A DNA stretch of 64,000 bases from Helicoverpa zea (lineage: Eukaryota; Arthropoda; Insecta; Lepidoptera; Noctuidae): NCBI RefSeq assembly GCF_022581195.2, contig NC_061475.1, positions 496,001-560,000 on the forward strand. Reading direction: 5' to 3'. This document shows positions 1 through 11,000 of this stretch, in pieces. The notes under the pieces were generated by a model. It was given only the letters and a program-made list of their open reading frames with translations. It had not been told where the DNA came from and made no database searches. Each line of letters opens with the position of its first letter. The stretch's first letter is position 1. A program made the translations under genes and the position numbers.

Positions 1-3000
1 TTGTATAACATGAGAAATTTCATAAATTTTAAATATCAGTTTTAGTGCAAACTTTTGATTTCAAATTGGAGACTAGTTGTAAATTGTTGAGTCTACAGTT
101 TCGTAGACCGGTTCTACAATGTTTACCAACACGACGTCGTATGAGGAAGGTGAATCATCACATCTGCTAATTAATTACTGTTAGCTATATTTGTGAATGA
201 TCTCGTGTTTTATAAACGTGCTTCAATTGTTGGTTTGATAGATTATAATCAATAATGAATACGGTAACAAATCAAGTGGTTCGCCCAATTTTCTTTTGTT
301 TATACGATTTATCTTTTTTTAGCCTTTGGAGTCACTTGAGTAATTGCCACATACTTTCTCTCTCTCATTATTAAAAAATACCTAAAATAAATCTTTCAAG
401 GGGTCTTCCCTTCAGGTCTTCCATATATATGGCACAAAAGAAGATAAACTATCTTACTATATTTTAAAGTCTTTTTAACCAACCTTCCCAAAAAGATATA
501 TTTTCCCAATTCTGTTGCGTGTCTACTTCGCTACTGTACTATTTTGTTTATGTCATTATTTCTGCTGGAATTGTAATTTTTTTAAACTCTTGGTTGATTG
601 TAAGAACACATTTGAAAATATCACATTGACAACCCTAGTGATTACAGTTAGGTATTCGCACCAAAGTACGATAATTCTGTTTACAATTCGTAACATAGTA
701 AATACTGACCTTGCCAACGTTTTCATCCGTATGTTGTTGTTACATTATTGTGTTAACTAATGTGGAGTTTTGTGGAAATCAGTTTTTTCTGTTTTACATT
801 GTTTTCCGGGTTCAAAAAGTTAACGTATCGAGATTCCACCCTTATTCCTACTTCTTAACTACTTCCCATAGCCAAATAAAAAGTAACCTGTGTCCATTTT
901 CAGGCTCTAGACAACCTGTGCTGTGTACCAAAATTCGTCTATATCAATTCAGTAGTATCGGTCTGAAAACGGAACACGACGGTTTTTAGTCAGTAAGAGT
1001 CTGACACTCCCTCGCCGCTGCTAACCCACAGCGGGAGGGGTCATTTGATGATTTTTGACGTCATTAAAAAAAACTGCTTTCATATTTATAAGTTAGTAAG
1101 GATTTCATGTCATGCTGATACAATGAGATATTGTTCCCAATTTTTGCACCTCTTAGATATTTGATAGGTAAACTACTAATCTAGTGTTTACCATACCCGT
1201 CTTTTCTAGAGTAAATGAGCATTGTATGAGAAGATTAGCTCAGTTAGGGACGCGATGACAGTTATTATGTCAAAGCCAGTTGTTTAAGAAAGAACAAACC
1301 GACCGCAATTTTAGACACGGTTCCTTAGTTCCAAAGATTATCCATTACATACAAACTCATAACAAAAGCGTGACAAAGTTATCGCTTACTTTTTCCAGTG
1401 ATTTTTCCACACTTTAAAGAAACTACTCCAGACAAGACAAGGACAAAAACTCGTATCATAAAGCTACAATTTACCCACCAAAAACATTTCTTTGATCTGA
1501 GCCAAAAAGCACTTATTTAAAGGGACGGTAGGTAAGTAAATACAATTAGTCATTCCAAAATATGTATGACGAGCTTAAAGCATTCTACAGACTCACCAAG
1601 TTATTTCAAACGTAGTGTAAAGACAGAAGACAGACACAAATCCTTGGACATCCAACACCTACGCATTACCTTAAGCCTAACTAATTAAGAACAAAAACTA
1701 AAGACTTAATAAATGCAAGAAGATTAAAGTTAATGTCGTCTCTTACACTGCCTATGCCACAATAGTATGTAAGATTTATAGTTGCAACTGTTTAGGCCAT
1801 TGAGGTGACACCCACACATTGAAATTAGGCTGTGTGTACGAATTGTTCTAACTGTGTCACTGTGTGGGTGAAGGAAATCTAGTGCTGGAGTAGATGAATC
1901 GGGTTCCGTAGCATTTATTTAGACGGGTTACAGCTTATTAATATCTATTAACTACAGAAAAGCCACTTTGTGAGGTATATCAATGTTTTTGAGGTGTAAA
2001 GACAAGCATACGTAAATAACTTTATTTACTCTTCACTTTTTCACATTTTAGAACTCTTAATTGCAATTTTAAATCTTTTCATTTCCTTCTACTACATCTT
2101 CATATACTGGATCTTCTCTTTACTCAATATTACAGAAAAATAAGTCCCCTAGCAGGATCAAGTAATCTGAAGGGTTTTCACACTTTACTTTTTCTAAACT
2201 GAACTCTAATTCGATCCACATAACTCCGATAACGCATCGGTCCGTAACGATTATCTAACAACTAATAACCGTTATAAAATAACAGCTATTTTAACTAGTT
2301 ACAAAAAAATCTAGTTTTGCTTCGAGTAGGAAATATAATTAAAGGCACTTGATAGTTATTATCACGATGCTTATCATTAACGGTATTAATTGAGGAAGCT
2401 TAGCGATGTCCGCTTTTTATATAACTTTGTCATGTTGTGGTTTATTTATTAAGTCATAAAAAAACTGTAACCTATTAACCAAATAACCTGATTAATGAAC
2501 CTCCGGAATCATTTGATTATGTACTTTACAACTTAGAGTAAGTTTACCTACATCAGAGTAATTGTTTTTGAGGTAAAAGAAGATTAACAGGCACTGAAAA
2601 TTATGGGATTGAATGACAGGTGGGACCTACAATTTAACGTGTCTTCCGAAAGACATGACAAATTGGACAAAGATTGATCTCTAAGTCAATTAAAAATGTA
2701 ATTACACTCGCTTACTACATTAAATAATTGTTCTTACTTATCTTTCTCAGAAATAAGTGTTAGGTAAAGTTCCAGCTTAGTGATTAATAAAATTGATAAG
2801 TAACTCGTTATCAACCTGCTAATCCACATTAATCCATTGTTAATTTAACTACAAACTAGTTTCAAAGTTATTTTTTATCTAACCAAAGTCGTTTGGCGAA
2901 TTTCTTACGAATTCGAGCAAAAAAGCTGCAATCATTGCATCATTAGATTTGTACGATTAACGTAGCCGAAGACAAGGTTTTCAGAAACTGAAAATATCAT

Positions 3001-3600
3001 CAGATCGAGGTAAGTATTTGAAGTTACATTTGACACGACCTTTTCCTAGATGGGGATGGGTAGACATAATGTTTAATTTATTCTTTATTGCACACATAAA
3101 CACATTTTGACATACAGATAACAGAGAGATTATGCACAACGGCGAGTTTAACCCAGTGATAATGAGAGATGAGATAAGATAATGTCTTATATGCTTCGTA
3201 AATCATCAGTAAATCTTTGACAGTAGTAACGGCATGTCAAAAGCCAGAAAATCTCACAACACCAGTCTTAGCATTGAGAGAGTACCTATTTTCCAGTAGT
3301 TACCTGAAATTGTGGAAGTCAGTTGTGCAGTGGTTGCATGTCACTGTAAAATTTCAGTTGTTCAATCAATTTACTTCCACAAACCCATAAAAAAACCACT
3401 TAAGTATACGACAATTAACATCTAACTAACACCTGTAAAAGAACTTTTACATCAGTTAACATACTTCTTTTTTACCTATCACCTAGTTATTTTCAATACA
3501 GTAAGAGAACTCTCACATTCGATCGCTCAGTATGATCTACATACTGAACGCGATCACTTTACGTAACTAACGTTATGCAGACTGAAACGTTTAGAGCAGC
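1..3600. other. AT-rich gene-free stretch
   Basis: No coding region, splice-flanked exon or RNA gene could be supported here; the short open frames lack recognisable domains and often lack an ATG. A fragment at about 2606-2662 matches the 3' part of the SINE-like family described at 36536 (shared 'acctacaatttaacgtg' type string). A weak 10-bp inverted repeat (cacccacaca / tgtgtgggtg) lies at about 1808-1872. Otherwise I see only AT-rich unique-looking DNA, which may be intronic or intergenic. Confidence 0.6.
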
Positions 3601-3602
3601 GC

Positions 3603-4160
3603 GCGCATGTCTTAACTATTTACTGCGATTGTAATAAGTACCTGTGTACCTGTATTTCTTTCAGTTTTACAGATAAAATGTCTATTAATAGGATCAATGC
3701 CATGCGATATGTTTTCCTTTAATGGATTTCTTAACTGTTCTATGTATTAATTGCGATTGTAATAAGTACCTGTGTAGGTATCTGTATTTCTTTCAGTTTT
3801 AGAGATAAACCGTCTTACCACAAAAACTTTTTAACGTCAGTTTAAGACTTGTCTAAAAAAATGTCAAATTATGACGTTGACATATGGTTCATTTTGGAGC
3901 CACATTTTTTTTAGACAAGTGTAAAACAGTGGTTAAAGTTTTTGTAGTAAGGCCATAAATGTCTATTAATAAGCACAATGCCATGATACTAATAGGAGTA
4001 CCTATATAATAGGTATGTTTTCCTTTAATGAATGTCTTAACTACGTATTTACTGCGATTGTAATAAATATCTGTATTTTTTCAGTTTTAGAGGTATAACG
4101 ACCATTAATAGGATCAATGCCATGCTATTAATAAGTACCTATGTTTTCCTTTTAATGGAT
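3603..4160. repeat. Degenerate tandem repeat, about 130-170 bp unit, three copies
   Basis: The string 'gcgattgtaataa' recurs at about 3624, 3753 and 4053. It is followed each time by 'ctgtatttctttcagttttag' type sequence and, in two or three copies, by 'attaataggatcaatgccatg' and 'tatgttttccttt'. The larger third spacing is explained by a 130-bp TIR element (3818-3947) inserted into the array. No coding potential is seen. Confidence 0.65.
3818..3947. mobile_element. 130-bp MITE with TA target duplication
   Basis: The ends are inverted: 'ccacaaaaacttt' on the left and 'aaagtttttgtag' on the right. A subterminal inverted pair follows ('agacttgtctaaaaaaatgt' and 'acattttttttagacaagt'). Both ends are flanked by TA (3816-3817 and 3948-3949), as expected for Tc1/mariner-type insertion. 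It interrupts the surrounding tandem repeat, so it is younger than that array. Superfamily is inferred from the TA only. Confidence 0.6.
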
Positions 4161-4171
4161 GAAACGGTTTG

Positions 4172-4338
4172 TTCCCACTAGTTCTACTGCTTAGTTCTAC
4201 CGTATTACTAATGAGAACTTTTTTTTCCCACTAGTTCTACTATATGAGATATAACAAAATAGTAGAACTAGTGGGAATTATGGCTTTTATTGGTATTCCC
4301 ACTAGTTCCACTGAACATTGGCAATAGAACTAATGGGA
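4172..4338. repeat. Cluster of five inverted/direct copies of a 16-bp motif
   Basis: The motif 'ttcccactagttctac' occurs at 4172-4187 and 4225-4240. It appears reverse-complemented at 4262-4277, with one change at 4296-4311, and degenerate and reversed at 4324-4338. The copies can pair into several alternative hairpins. The arrangement resembles the end of a foldback element, but no outer boundaries or target duplication could be fixed. Confidence 0.55.
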
Positions 4339-4339
4339 C

Positions 4340-6100
4340 ATAATTTTGTTCTACTAGACAGACGAAGTACAGTCGACGGCCTGGGTGACATCTCGCCGTA
4401 TCCGTGGTTATCTGCTACCGCTGCGGATGGAGGATGAAGTGGAAAGGACTGTACATAATATCTTATAGGACGTGAGTTATTAAGTATTATGCTATTAGAG
4501 CAGTGTAAATAGAGTGCAATAATTTCCATCTTTCAAAAGTCTATGCTTTCAAAAACAACATCCTAGAATCACCAGAAAACAGCACCAGCACACTGGAAAA
4601 CATTTAGACAAGTGATGCCACGAACTGCACGTAGTTAAGACACAAACAGCTACTCAATAAGGTTTCCCTTCCACCGATGAGTCATAATATCTACTTATAA
4701 ACTATAATAACTACTGACCATCCGTTCTAAAGGTCAGGATATTAAAGAAAACTGCGATTTTACAGTTAAACTAGCTAATATTTTTGTATTAAAAATTAAT
4801 GACTTGAATATATTTTAATGTACAAAATAGTAATATTAATAAAGGCCTTTAATTACGCAGGAAAATCTACATACTTAATGAAACTAAAAATATCAATGTG
4901 AAAATTATACCATCTCAAGTGTCTCATTCTTTTAAGGTCGAAAAGGTAATTTAAACTTTTACAGTTTAATTAAATTATGTCAGTCTTGGAAAAGTATACC
5001 AGGTAATTAGTACCCACGGCTAGCACATTAAAATGCTTGGCCTTATTTATTTTACGTCAGACACCTTTTACAGGTTTTTCCGTAAAGAATAATACCTATT
5101 TATATCGCATAGAGATAGGCTGATGATCTTGAAAACGGCATTAATATATTTTATCAAAGAAGCCTCAATGTCAAAGTCATGCAAACGCCGGCCCTTGAAA
5201 CAAAAGGAAGTATTTACGTATTCCTTACAAACTCGTTAATAAGCATAATGTGACACAAACATTCAATTATAATCCACGCTAATAAACATCAACAGGAAGT
5301 TAACAGGCTTACTAATAAATCAATAACTCTCAAACGTATTGATTCCGATAATTATTTACTCAAATATCAAAGTATTTGTAAGTAATAGCCGCCATTATCT
5401 CCGCTATCGCTTTAATTTGCATCACATTTGAACGTTATTAACGCCAACCGATCGGTTCAGATATTCTCGTCAACTTCACCTGTTGGGTAACCACGGTAAC
5501 CAGCTGTCAGCGTGAGAATCAATCAGTCAAGGTAAGCAGATCATGAACCAACTTTCCACAAACGAAGGTCAATAAGACACAACAGGTTTCTCCAAAAATC
5601 TTATAATTATATATCTTTAAAATAAATCATCTCAACTTTACAACATACAGAGATTGTGTGACTTCAACATAAACGGACAACGCACCAAATCTAACTATAC
5701 GTAACATAATGTAATTACAACTATTTTGTTTTAGATTCAGCACGAAGGTTCTGTCAAAAAGTCACAACGCCATGCGTCACTTAACATAAAAAGCGAAATA
5801 GTTGTGCCGACACAAGCATGTAACGCTCCTCTGCTCAATACAAAAATAAATTAAAAAAACGCACAAGAAAGTAGTGGGTTGCGCAACCCGGTATCTACAT
5901 AATCATCACAATGTACTTACATCGACAGGACTTAATTAAAACGACAGTTAACATGAAATGGCGACTGACTTAAGTTAAAATATGACTTAATTGTAAAAAA
6001 ATTTAAAAAACATGTTAGCCATGCGCGTCGCGGCTATTTTGCTAATCGGAGTAAGAGAGGCTGTTACTTTTACAGGAAGCGGTTGTCGAATGTGTGCAAT
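4340..6100. other. AT-rich stretch, nothing recognised
   Basis: No exon, RNA gene or transposon boundary is supported. A 12-bp palindrome 'aaccgatcggtt' lies near 5447-5458. The right-hand part may be the 3' untranslated region of the minus-strand LARP6 gene, but no clear AATAAA signal close to the stop codon was found on the minus strand. Confidence 0.5.
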
Positions 6101-6430
6101 TACCTTACGTAATACATTCTACAAGTGTACGCGCTCTGTTACTCCGAGCTGAGGCGGCGCCGCACCGCGCGCGCGCAGACGCCGCGCACAGACTGATCTC
6201 CAGCGGTTAATGCACTTTGCAAGTGTTCGCACGAGCTATGTTTGCTCGCCTCGCTGCGGTGCAACGTCGCCCTTATAAACATCTGTCTGATCTTAACATG
6301 TATCGCTCTCAGAGTCTACAATCGCCTGAATGTCGATTTTGCGTGTTCATTTTGTGCCCACAACTCTGACATAACTCGAAATGAAAACTCGACCGCGACG
6401 CGCGCGCATTCGCAATAAATTACGCGATTC
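6101..6430. promoter_or_regulatory. CpG-rich patch with TATA-like box, possible promoter or UTR
   Basis: This segment is sharply GC/CpG-rich ('gcggcgccgcaccgcgcgcgcgcag' type sequence around 6150-6185, 'cgaccgcgacgcgcgcgc' around 6390-6408) inside AT-rich flanks. A plus-strand TATAAA lies at 6274-6279, with a TCAGAG initiator-like string near 6309, about 35 bases downstream. It lies 3' of the LARP6 stop codon, so it could be an independent promoter, an upstream exon of another gene, or LARP6 3'UTR. Orientation is undecided. Confidence 0.3.
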
Positions 6431-6680
6431 ATAAATACAATGTACTAATAAATTATATATTTAAGTGATTTACGAAACTAGACACAGCGTTCTGTGGCTT
6501 ACGACTAAATGAGCATGATCACATCGTTCGAGAAGGTAACTCAGTTTGTTCTGCGAGGAAAACGACCGCGGAACACACGCGACGCTTCCTCGTGCGAAAT
6601 AGATTAAAAAACCAGCGGCCAGAACGTGAAAGGCGGTTATCCAACGTGATTAGAAAGGTGTCACGGTTGGCGCGCGCTTT

Positions 6681-7889
6681 CTAGCGCGAGTACAGCGCCA
6701 GGTCCGAGATGCGGCGCTGGCGAGCGGCGGCATGGAACCCGCGCGTGCCGTCCGGCACCAGCGGCGCCCGCGGCTCCCAGCGCGGGGCGCAGGACACCCG
6801 GCGCCCGCCGCACTCGCCCGACACCGAGCAGCCCGACAGCCGCCGCGCCAGCCAGCCCTCGCTGCCCGCGCTGCCCGTGCTGGCGGCCGACGTGCGCCGC
6901 GAGCTGCAGTACAGCGACACGCCCGAGTCCGAGCTGTGGCTGCACGTGGACGGCCGCCGCGGCACCCACGTCTGGATCTCCGGCGAGCGCGGCGCGAAGA
7001 ACCCGCTCGAGTTCCTCCGGTAGAACGGCGTGCCGTATCTGTAGTCGTACTCGGCCTCGGAGCCGCTGCAGCACGACGAGTACTCGCACTCGTGCCGCCT
7101 CGGAGGCGCGCGTCTGATACCCGCCTTCCTCTTAGGCTCTCTAGGAACACCGTTTAACTCATACACTCGCATGCCGTCATCTTCAGGGGTCTGTAGACGC
7201 AAAGCTTCTCTTGCAGATTCAGATTCAGTAAACTCAACTAACGCACACACACAATTAACCAAACTGGGGTTCTTGTTGAGGAACTGGCGCACGTCCGCCG
7301 GCACCGGGTTGCCGGGGCGCAGCACCCTCACCAGGGCGATCTCGCCGCAGCCGGCGAACAGGCGCGACACGTTCTCCACCGAGGGACGATCTATCGGCAT
7401 CCTGACTGCCACCACGGTCCTGGAAGGCGTCGTCTCGTCATACGCCGGGAGAGGGTCAATCCTTCGCAATTTTGTTCCTAATTCATTGATTTCTAACTTT
7501 GTAGACCGCTTGAGTGCTTCGGCGACCACCCGCCAGTCCTTCGTCAAGTGCTTGACACGTTTGAAGCTGGATATGAGCTTGAGGGACACATACCCTTCCT
7601 TGTTTCTTCGCACATGTTTGAGTAAGAAGGCATCCTTTGTGATATTGGCATCGGAGAAGTAGAACTCAACTTGTGAGACGATCCTATGAGCTAGTTCATC
7701 ATCAGGTGGTGTGTAGGGCGGCTCTTGGGCCTCGGCGGCGACCTCGCAGCCGGAGTCCTTCCCTCCGCCGGAGCCGGTGTCGGAGGCGCTGTCGGAGAGG
7801 TCGGCGTGGTCGTCGGTGGACGGGCGGCGGTCGGAGGTGATGCCCTCGTCCGGCTCGGGCAGGCCGTGGCTGGGAGGAGTCCCCTCCAT
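6681..7889 (-). CDS. Larp6: La-related protein 6 (LARP6/Acheron-like RNA-binding protein)
   Basis: One uninterrupted frame encodes 402 residues. LARP6 proteins bind structured RNA through a La module and act in post-transcriptional control; the moth homologue is known as Acheron. An acidic, Ser-rich N-terminus is followed by a La motif at about 62-146 (key strings FYFSDANITKDAFLLKH, GYVSLKLISSFKRVK) and an RRM-like domain at about 157-233 (TVVAVRMP, VCALVEF). An Arg/Ser-rich tail then ends in an LSA-type motif, VPDGTRGFH, near 378-386, which marks LARP6 rather than LARP1 or LARP4. I chose the ATG at 7887-7889. An in-frame GTG lies 24 bases upstream, and a CAG just before 'tacgacgacATGG' could be a splice acceptor for a 5'UTR exon. 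Coding GC is far above the surroundings. Strong open frames on the other strand here are shadows caused by this GC content. Family call is firm; intronless status is as seen. Confidence 0.93.
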   Translation of the reverse strand: MEGTPPSHGLPEPDEGITSDRRPSTDDHADLSDSASDTGSGGGKDSGCEVAAEAQEPPYTPPDDELAHRIVSQVEFYFSDANITKDAFLLKHVRRNKEGYVSLKLISSFKRVKHLTKDWRVVAEALKRSTKLEINELGTKLRRIDPLPAYDETTPSRTVVAVRMPIDRPSVENVSRLFAGCGEIALVRVLRPGNPVPADVRQFLNKNPSLVNCVCALVEFTESESAREALRLQTPEDDGMRVYELNGVPREPKRKAGIRRAPPRRHECEYSSCCSGSEAEYDYRYGTPFYRRNSSGFFAPRSPEIQTWVPRRPSTCSHSSDSGVSLYCSSRRTSAASTGSAGSEGWLARRLSGCSVSGECGGRRVSCAPRWEPRAPLVPDGTRGFHAAARQRRISDLALYSR

Positions 7890-8030
7890 GTCGTCGTACT
7901 GGCACACAGACACACTATTGCATTACAGGAGACGGTGCTCGCTCGGAGGCGCGGTGTGGACTGCGGGCGCGCGGCGCGCACTACACTCTTTTATAATGTC
8001 GGGGGGATGTGCCGGTAAGAGGCGAGCCAT
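7890..8030 (-). promoter_or_regulatory. CpG-rich 5' region of the LARP6 gene
   Basis: The 140 bases upstream of the chosen ATG are GC-rich ('gcggtgtggactgcgggcgcgcggcgcgc' zone at about 7950-7978), consistent with a 5'UTR or promoter. No unambiguous TATA box or initiator could be assigned. Evidence is base composition and position only. Confidence 0.35.
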
Positions 8031-11000
8031 TCGGAAACGATACGAGATGACATTGCCAGACTACGCGACGCTGTACGCTGCACATACGTGCTTAATCAGG
8101 GATATTATGGAAAGAGGTTAGGTTCTGTATCTATTAATGTTAGGACGAAATACACGCGAGTTTATCACTGGGAGCGGCGCACGCAAGCACGCTAGGCGCA
8201 TTACCGCATAAAGTTTGGCATTCTAATTTTGTAGATAATTGGGCACAATTATATCTGATGCGTTTACACGAGTTGTAATATATTCGGTAATTATATGCCT
8301 TCTTTGTGGAAATCGCGGTACATTGTGATCGATATGATGCGAAATGAAGGCCTCGCTACTGCGTATTGTCTAATAACGTAACGGTTAAACGATCGTGTAT
8401 TGTTTTTAGTTCAACTTACAATGTTTCTCTTTCAACACTTTCTGTAATAAGTGTAATAATTAAACGCAGATTATAACAACATGGTTGTTGATAGCCCTAT
8501 GTTATAAAAGTGTATTTTAACTAGATAAGTAAGTTATCCGTTTTGTATATAAAATAACCGTTCTAGATAATAACTTTTTCAGTCAGAAAGTGTGTATCGG
8601 ACATCGTAACAATTACCGTTGGTAGCTGGAATGCAGCACATTTAATAGACTGCTCAAATAAACATACTTGTTGCTTGTTTCCCTTAATAAATCGAGTTTT
8701 TAAAATAACTTCCTGAGGACTGTTTTCACTTCTCCTACCTAATTTATTATTTACAAAAAAAACCAACATATTTTTAATAGCATTTTTATTTCTTACATAA
8801 AATCATAATGATAATCTTCAATAATTAATAGTAAAATCGCTAAAACGGTTTTAATTGCCTAAAATAATCGAAATAAAACTTCTACCTATTAAAACAGTTG
8901 CATAAAAAAATTAACTTCCCAGCAACAAAAGCTGCAATATATAAGAGATAACAAACAGTGGCATAATAACAAATGTAATCAAATGTTTACAATAGCAACG
9001 AATGGCCTTGTCCGGGAATCGAACATCAATTAACTGTACATTGACATGCATTCACGGTACTATTGTGTCGGTTTCCTAACTGTGATAACATAATTATACA
9101 GCCAGTCAGTTTTCCCTGATAAGATGAAGGTAAGTGTAACTATTACTGTATCTACACTATATAGTTATTATTATTAAGCTGAAGATCAGAGTGCCTAGTG
9201 CGAGTTTTGCAAGTAAATTTTTTCGATGCGAAGATTATCATACCGTTGAATCACGTAGCACTTATCATAGAATTGTTTATTTAATAAAGACTGTCATCAG
9301 TACTTGGTCGTATTACACTTGAGCTCACTTTTGCGAGTGTAATCATTATTAACCGGCAAAATAAAAGAAGCAGTAATACCTAAATCATGTGACGTAGCAT
9401 ACGACTCTTTATTTCAATAGACTTATAATTACGTATCGAGTTGCGAATGCTGTCAAAACTCGGAATCAGCACTCAGGTCCGATTTGAAAAATTCTTTCAG
9501 TGTTAGATAGCGCATTTATTGAGGAAAGCTATATACAAATTTTTATCAGGGTGCGCAAAGTTGTTCCCATGGGCCGCGGGTGCAACCATTAACAAAAGAT
9601 ATTGGTCATCATATCATTATTATCACCTTGCCCTTGACCTATTTTTATTTGCACGGCATGTTTTATTTCTATACTCCTATATCTACCATCTTTGTCCATC
9701 AATATTTCTGTAGGTACGCTATTTGTCATAATAGTCAGACTAGTTTTATATTTAAATTACAACACTATAGTACACAGGCTTCCCCTAATAATATCGCTTG
9801 CTCCTTAGCTTGATGCACACCACCTCTGTCTGCAGCCTGTGCTGTGTTTTAAGAAGGTAAAATATGCTACTTTTCCTCTTTAAATCTTGCAGGAAGAGAA
9901 CGTGTACATCTAAAGATAATACTTTCAATTTCATTAATTTTTTTAAATAACACAAATCTACCACCTGTACCATAGATTATTTTTTAATTAGGATCCCAAA
10001 ACATCACGAACAGTCAGCCATCATGTTTACTAAACTAGTAAAACAGCTCAGCATATTGAACTCCAAACAAAAAACGTTAAAATTCCTTGTTTTTACACAC
10101 TGATCTCGAAAACTACTCAACCGTTTGTGATAGCTCTTACGCTACAGCGACGTAAGTGTCGGTTACGTGGACCAAGTTATTGTTTTATTTAAATAGCTTA
10201 TTGAAGTTTTTTTTACAGTCTGATCGGGAAGTGAAAGAAATGTCGTTTTATTCTGTGTTACGTTGAATGTAATTTGAAAGAATCGCGCGTCATAGATTTA
10301 ACCGCATTAGAAAAAGAAGAACTGAATCGTCCAATGTTATTAATTGGACGAATGATATAGCACTTTAGGAAGACAAAAATTATATTATGTGACTTTTGAT
10401 ATCTTTGTATGAATGAGAGAAATAAATCTCGAATGATAATACACCTTGGTTCCTGAAATAATTTGCGTAATTTAACAACCATGTGTGACTAGTGATATTT
10501 TATATCCCTCCATCCTGTATCATCATCAGAATCTTATATCATCAACTGCTGAATGCCGTCCCTTATTAATCACCTAAACATTCCCATCATCTTAATCATC
10601 ATTCACCTTTGCTTCATACACATAATAATCATCATTATCATCAGCCTTATTATAATCAGTCTTTCATCGTCTCACTACTGGGCTGCGGCCTCATCTCACA
10701 CAGAGAAGGATTGAGCGTTAATCACCACCCCTGTTCAATACAGGATACACATATTATCATAGTTGACCTAAAACACGTAACTGAACATCATACCACCCAC
10801 AAACGCTGAACTCCTAGTAACACCAGCCACGTCACCCGCAATATAGAATTTCATTTGTTCAACACAATAACAGGATTAGGCGGTCACTCCACATTGTGTA
10901 ATTATCTAATTAAATTAAAGTGAGGATTATGAGGAATCGCTGATGGAGGTATTGCGTAACTAGATGGTGTAATGTCAACAGTCAGGGCTTGTGTTTGACG

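Noticed and set aside
1228..1260. tRNA-like A box 'tagctcagttaggg'
   Set aside because: No B box, anticodon arm or acceptor pairing follows within tRNA distance.
7997..8016. ATG followed by a GTAAGA donor-like sequence as a divergent first coding exon
   Set aside because: Only about seven codons before the donor and no partner exon seen; a chance match in a GC-rich promoter region is more likely.
6709..8121. Long open frames on the plus strand and other minus frames across the LARP6 gene
   Set aside because: They overlap the LARP6 coding region in other frames, lack any domain, and are explained by high GC content.
9001..9035. B-box-like 'gttcgattcccgg' on the minus strand
   Set aside because: No A box or cloverleaf upstream; probably chance or an unrecognisable tRNA-derived remnant.
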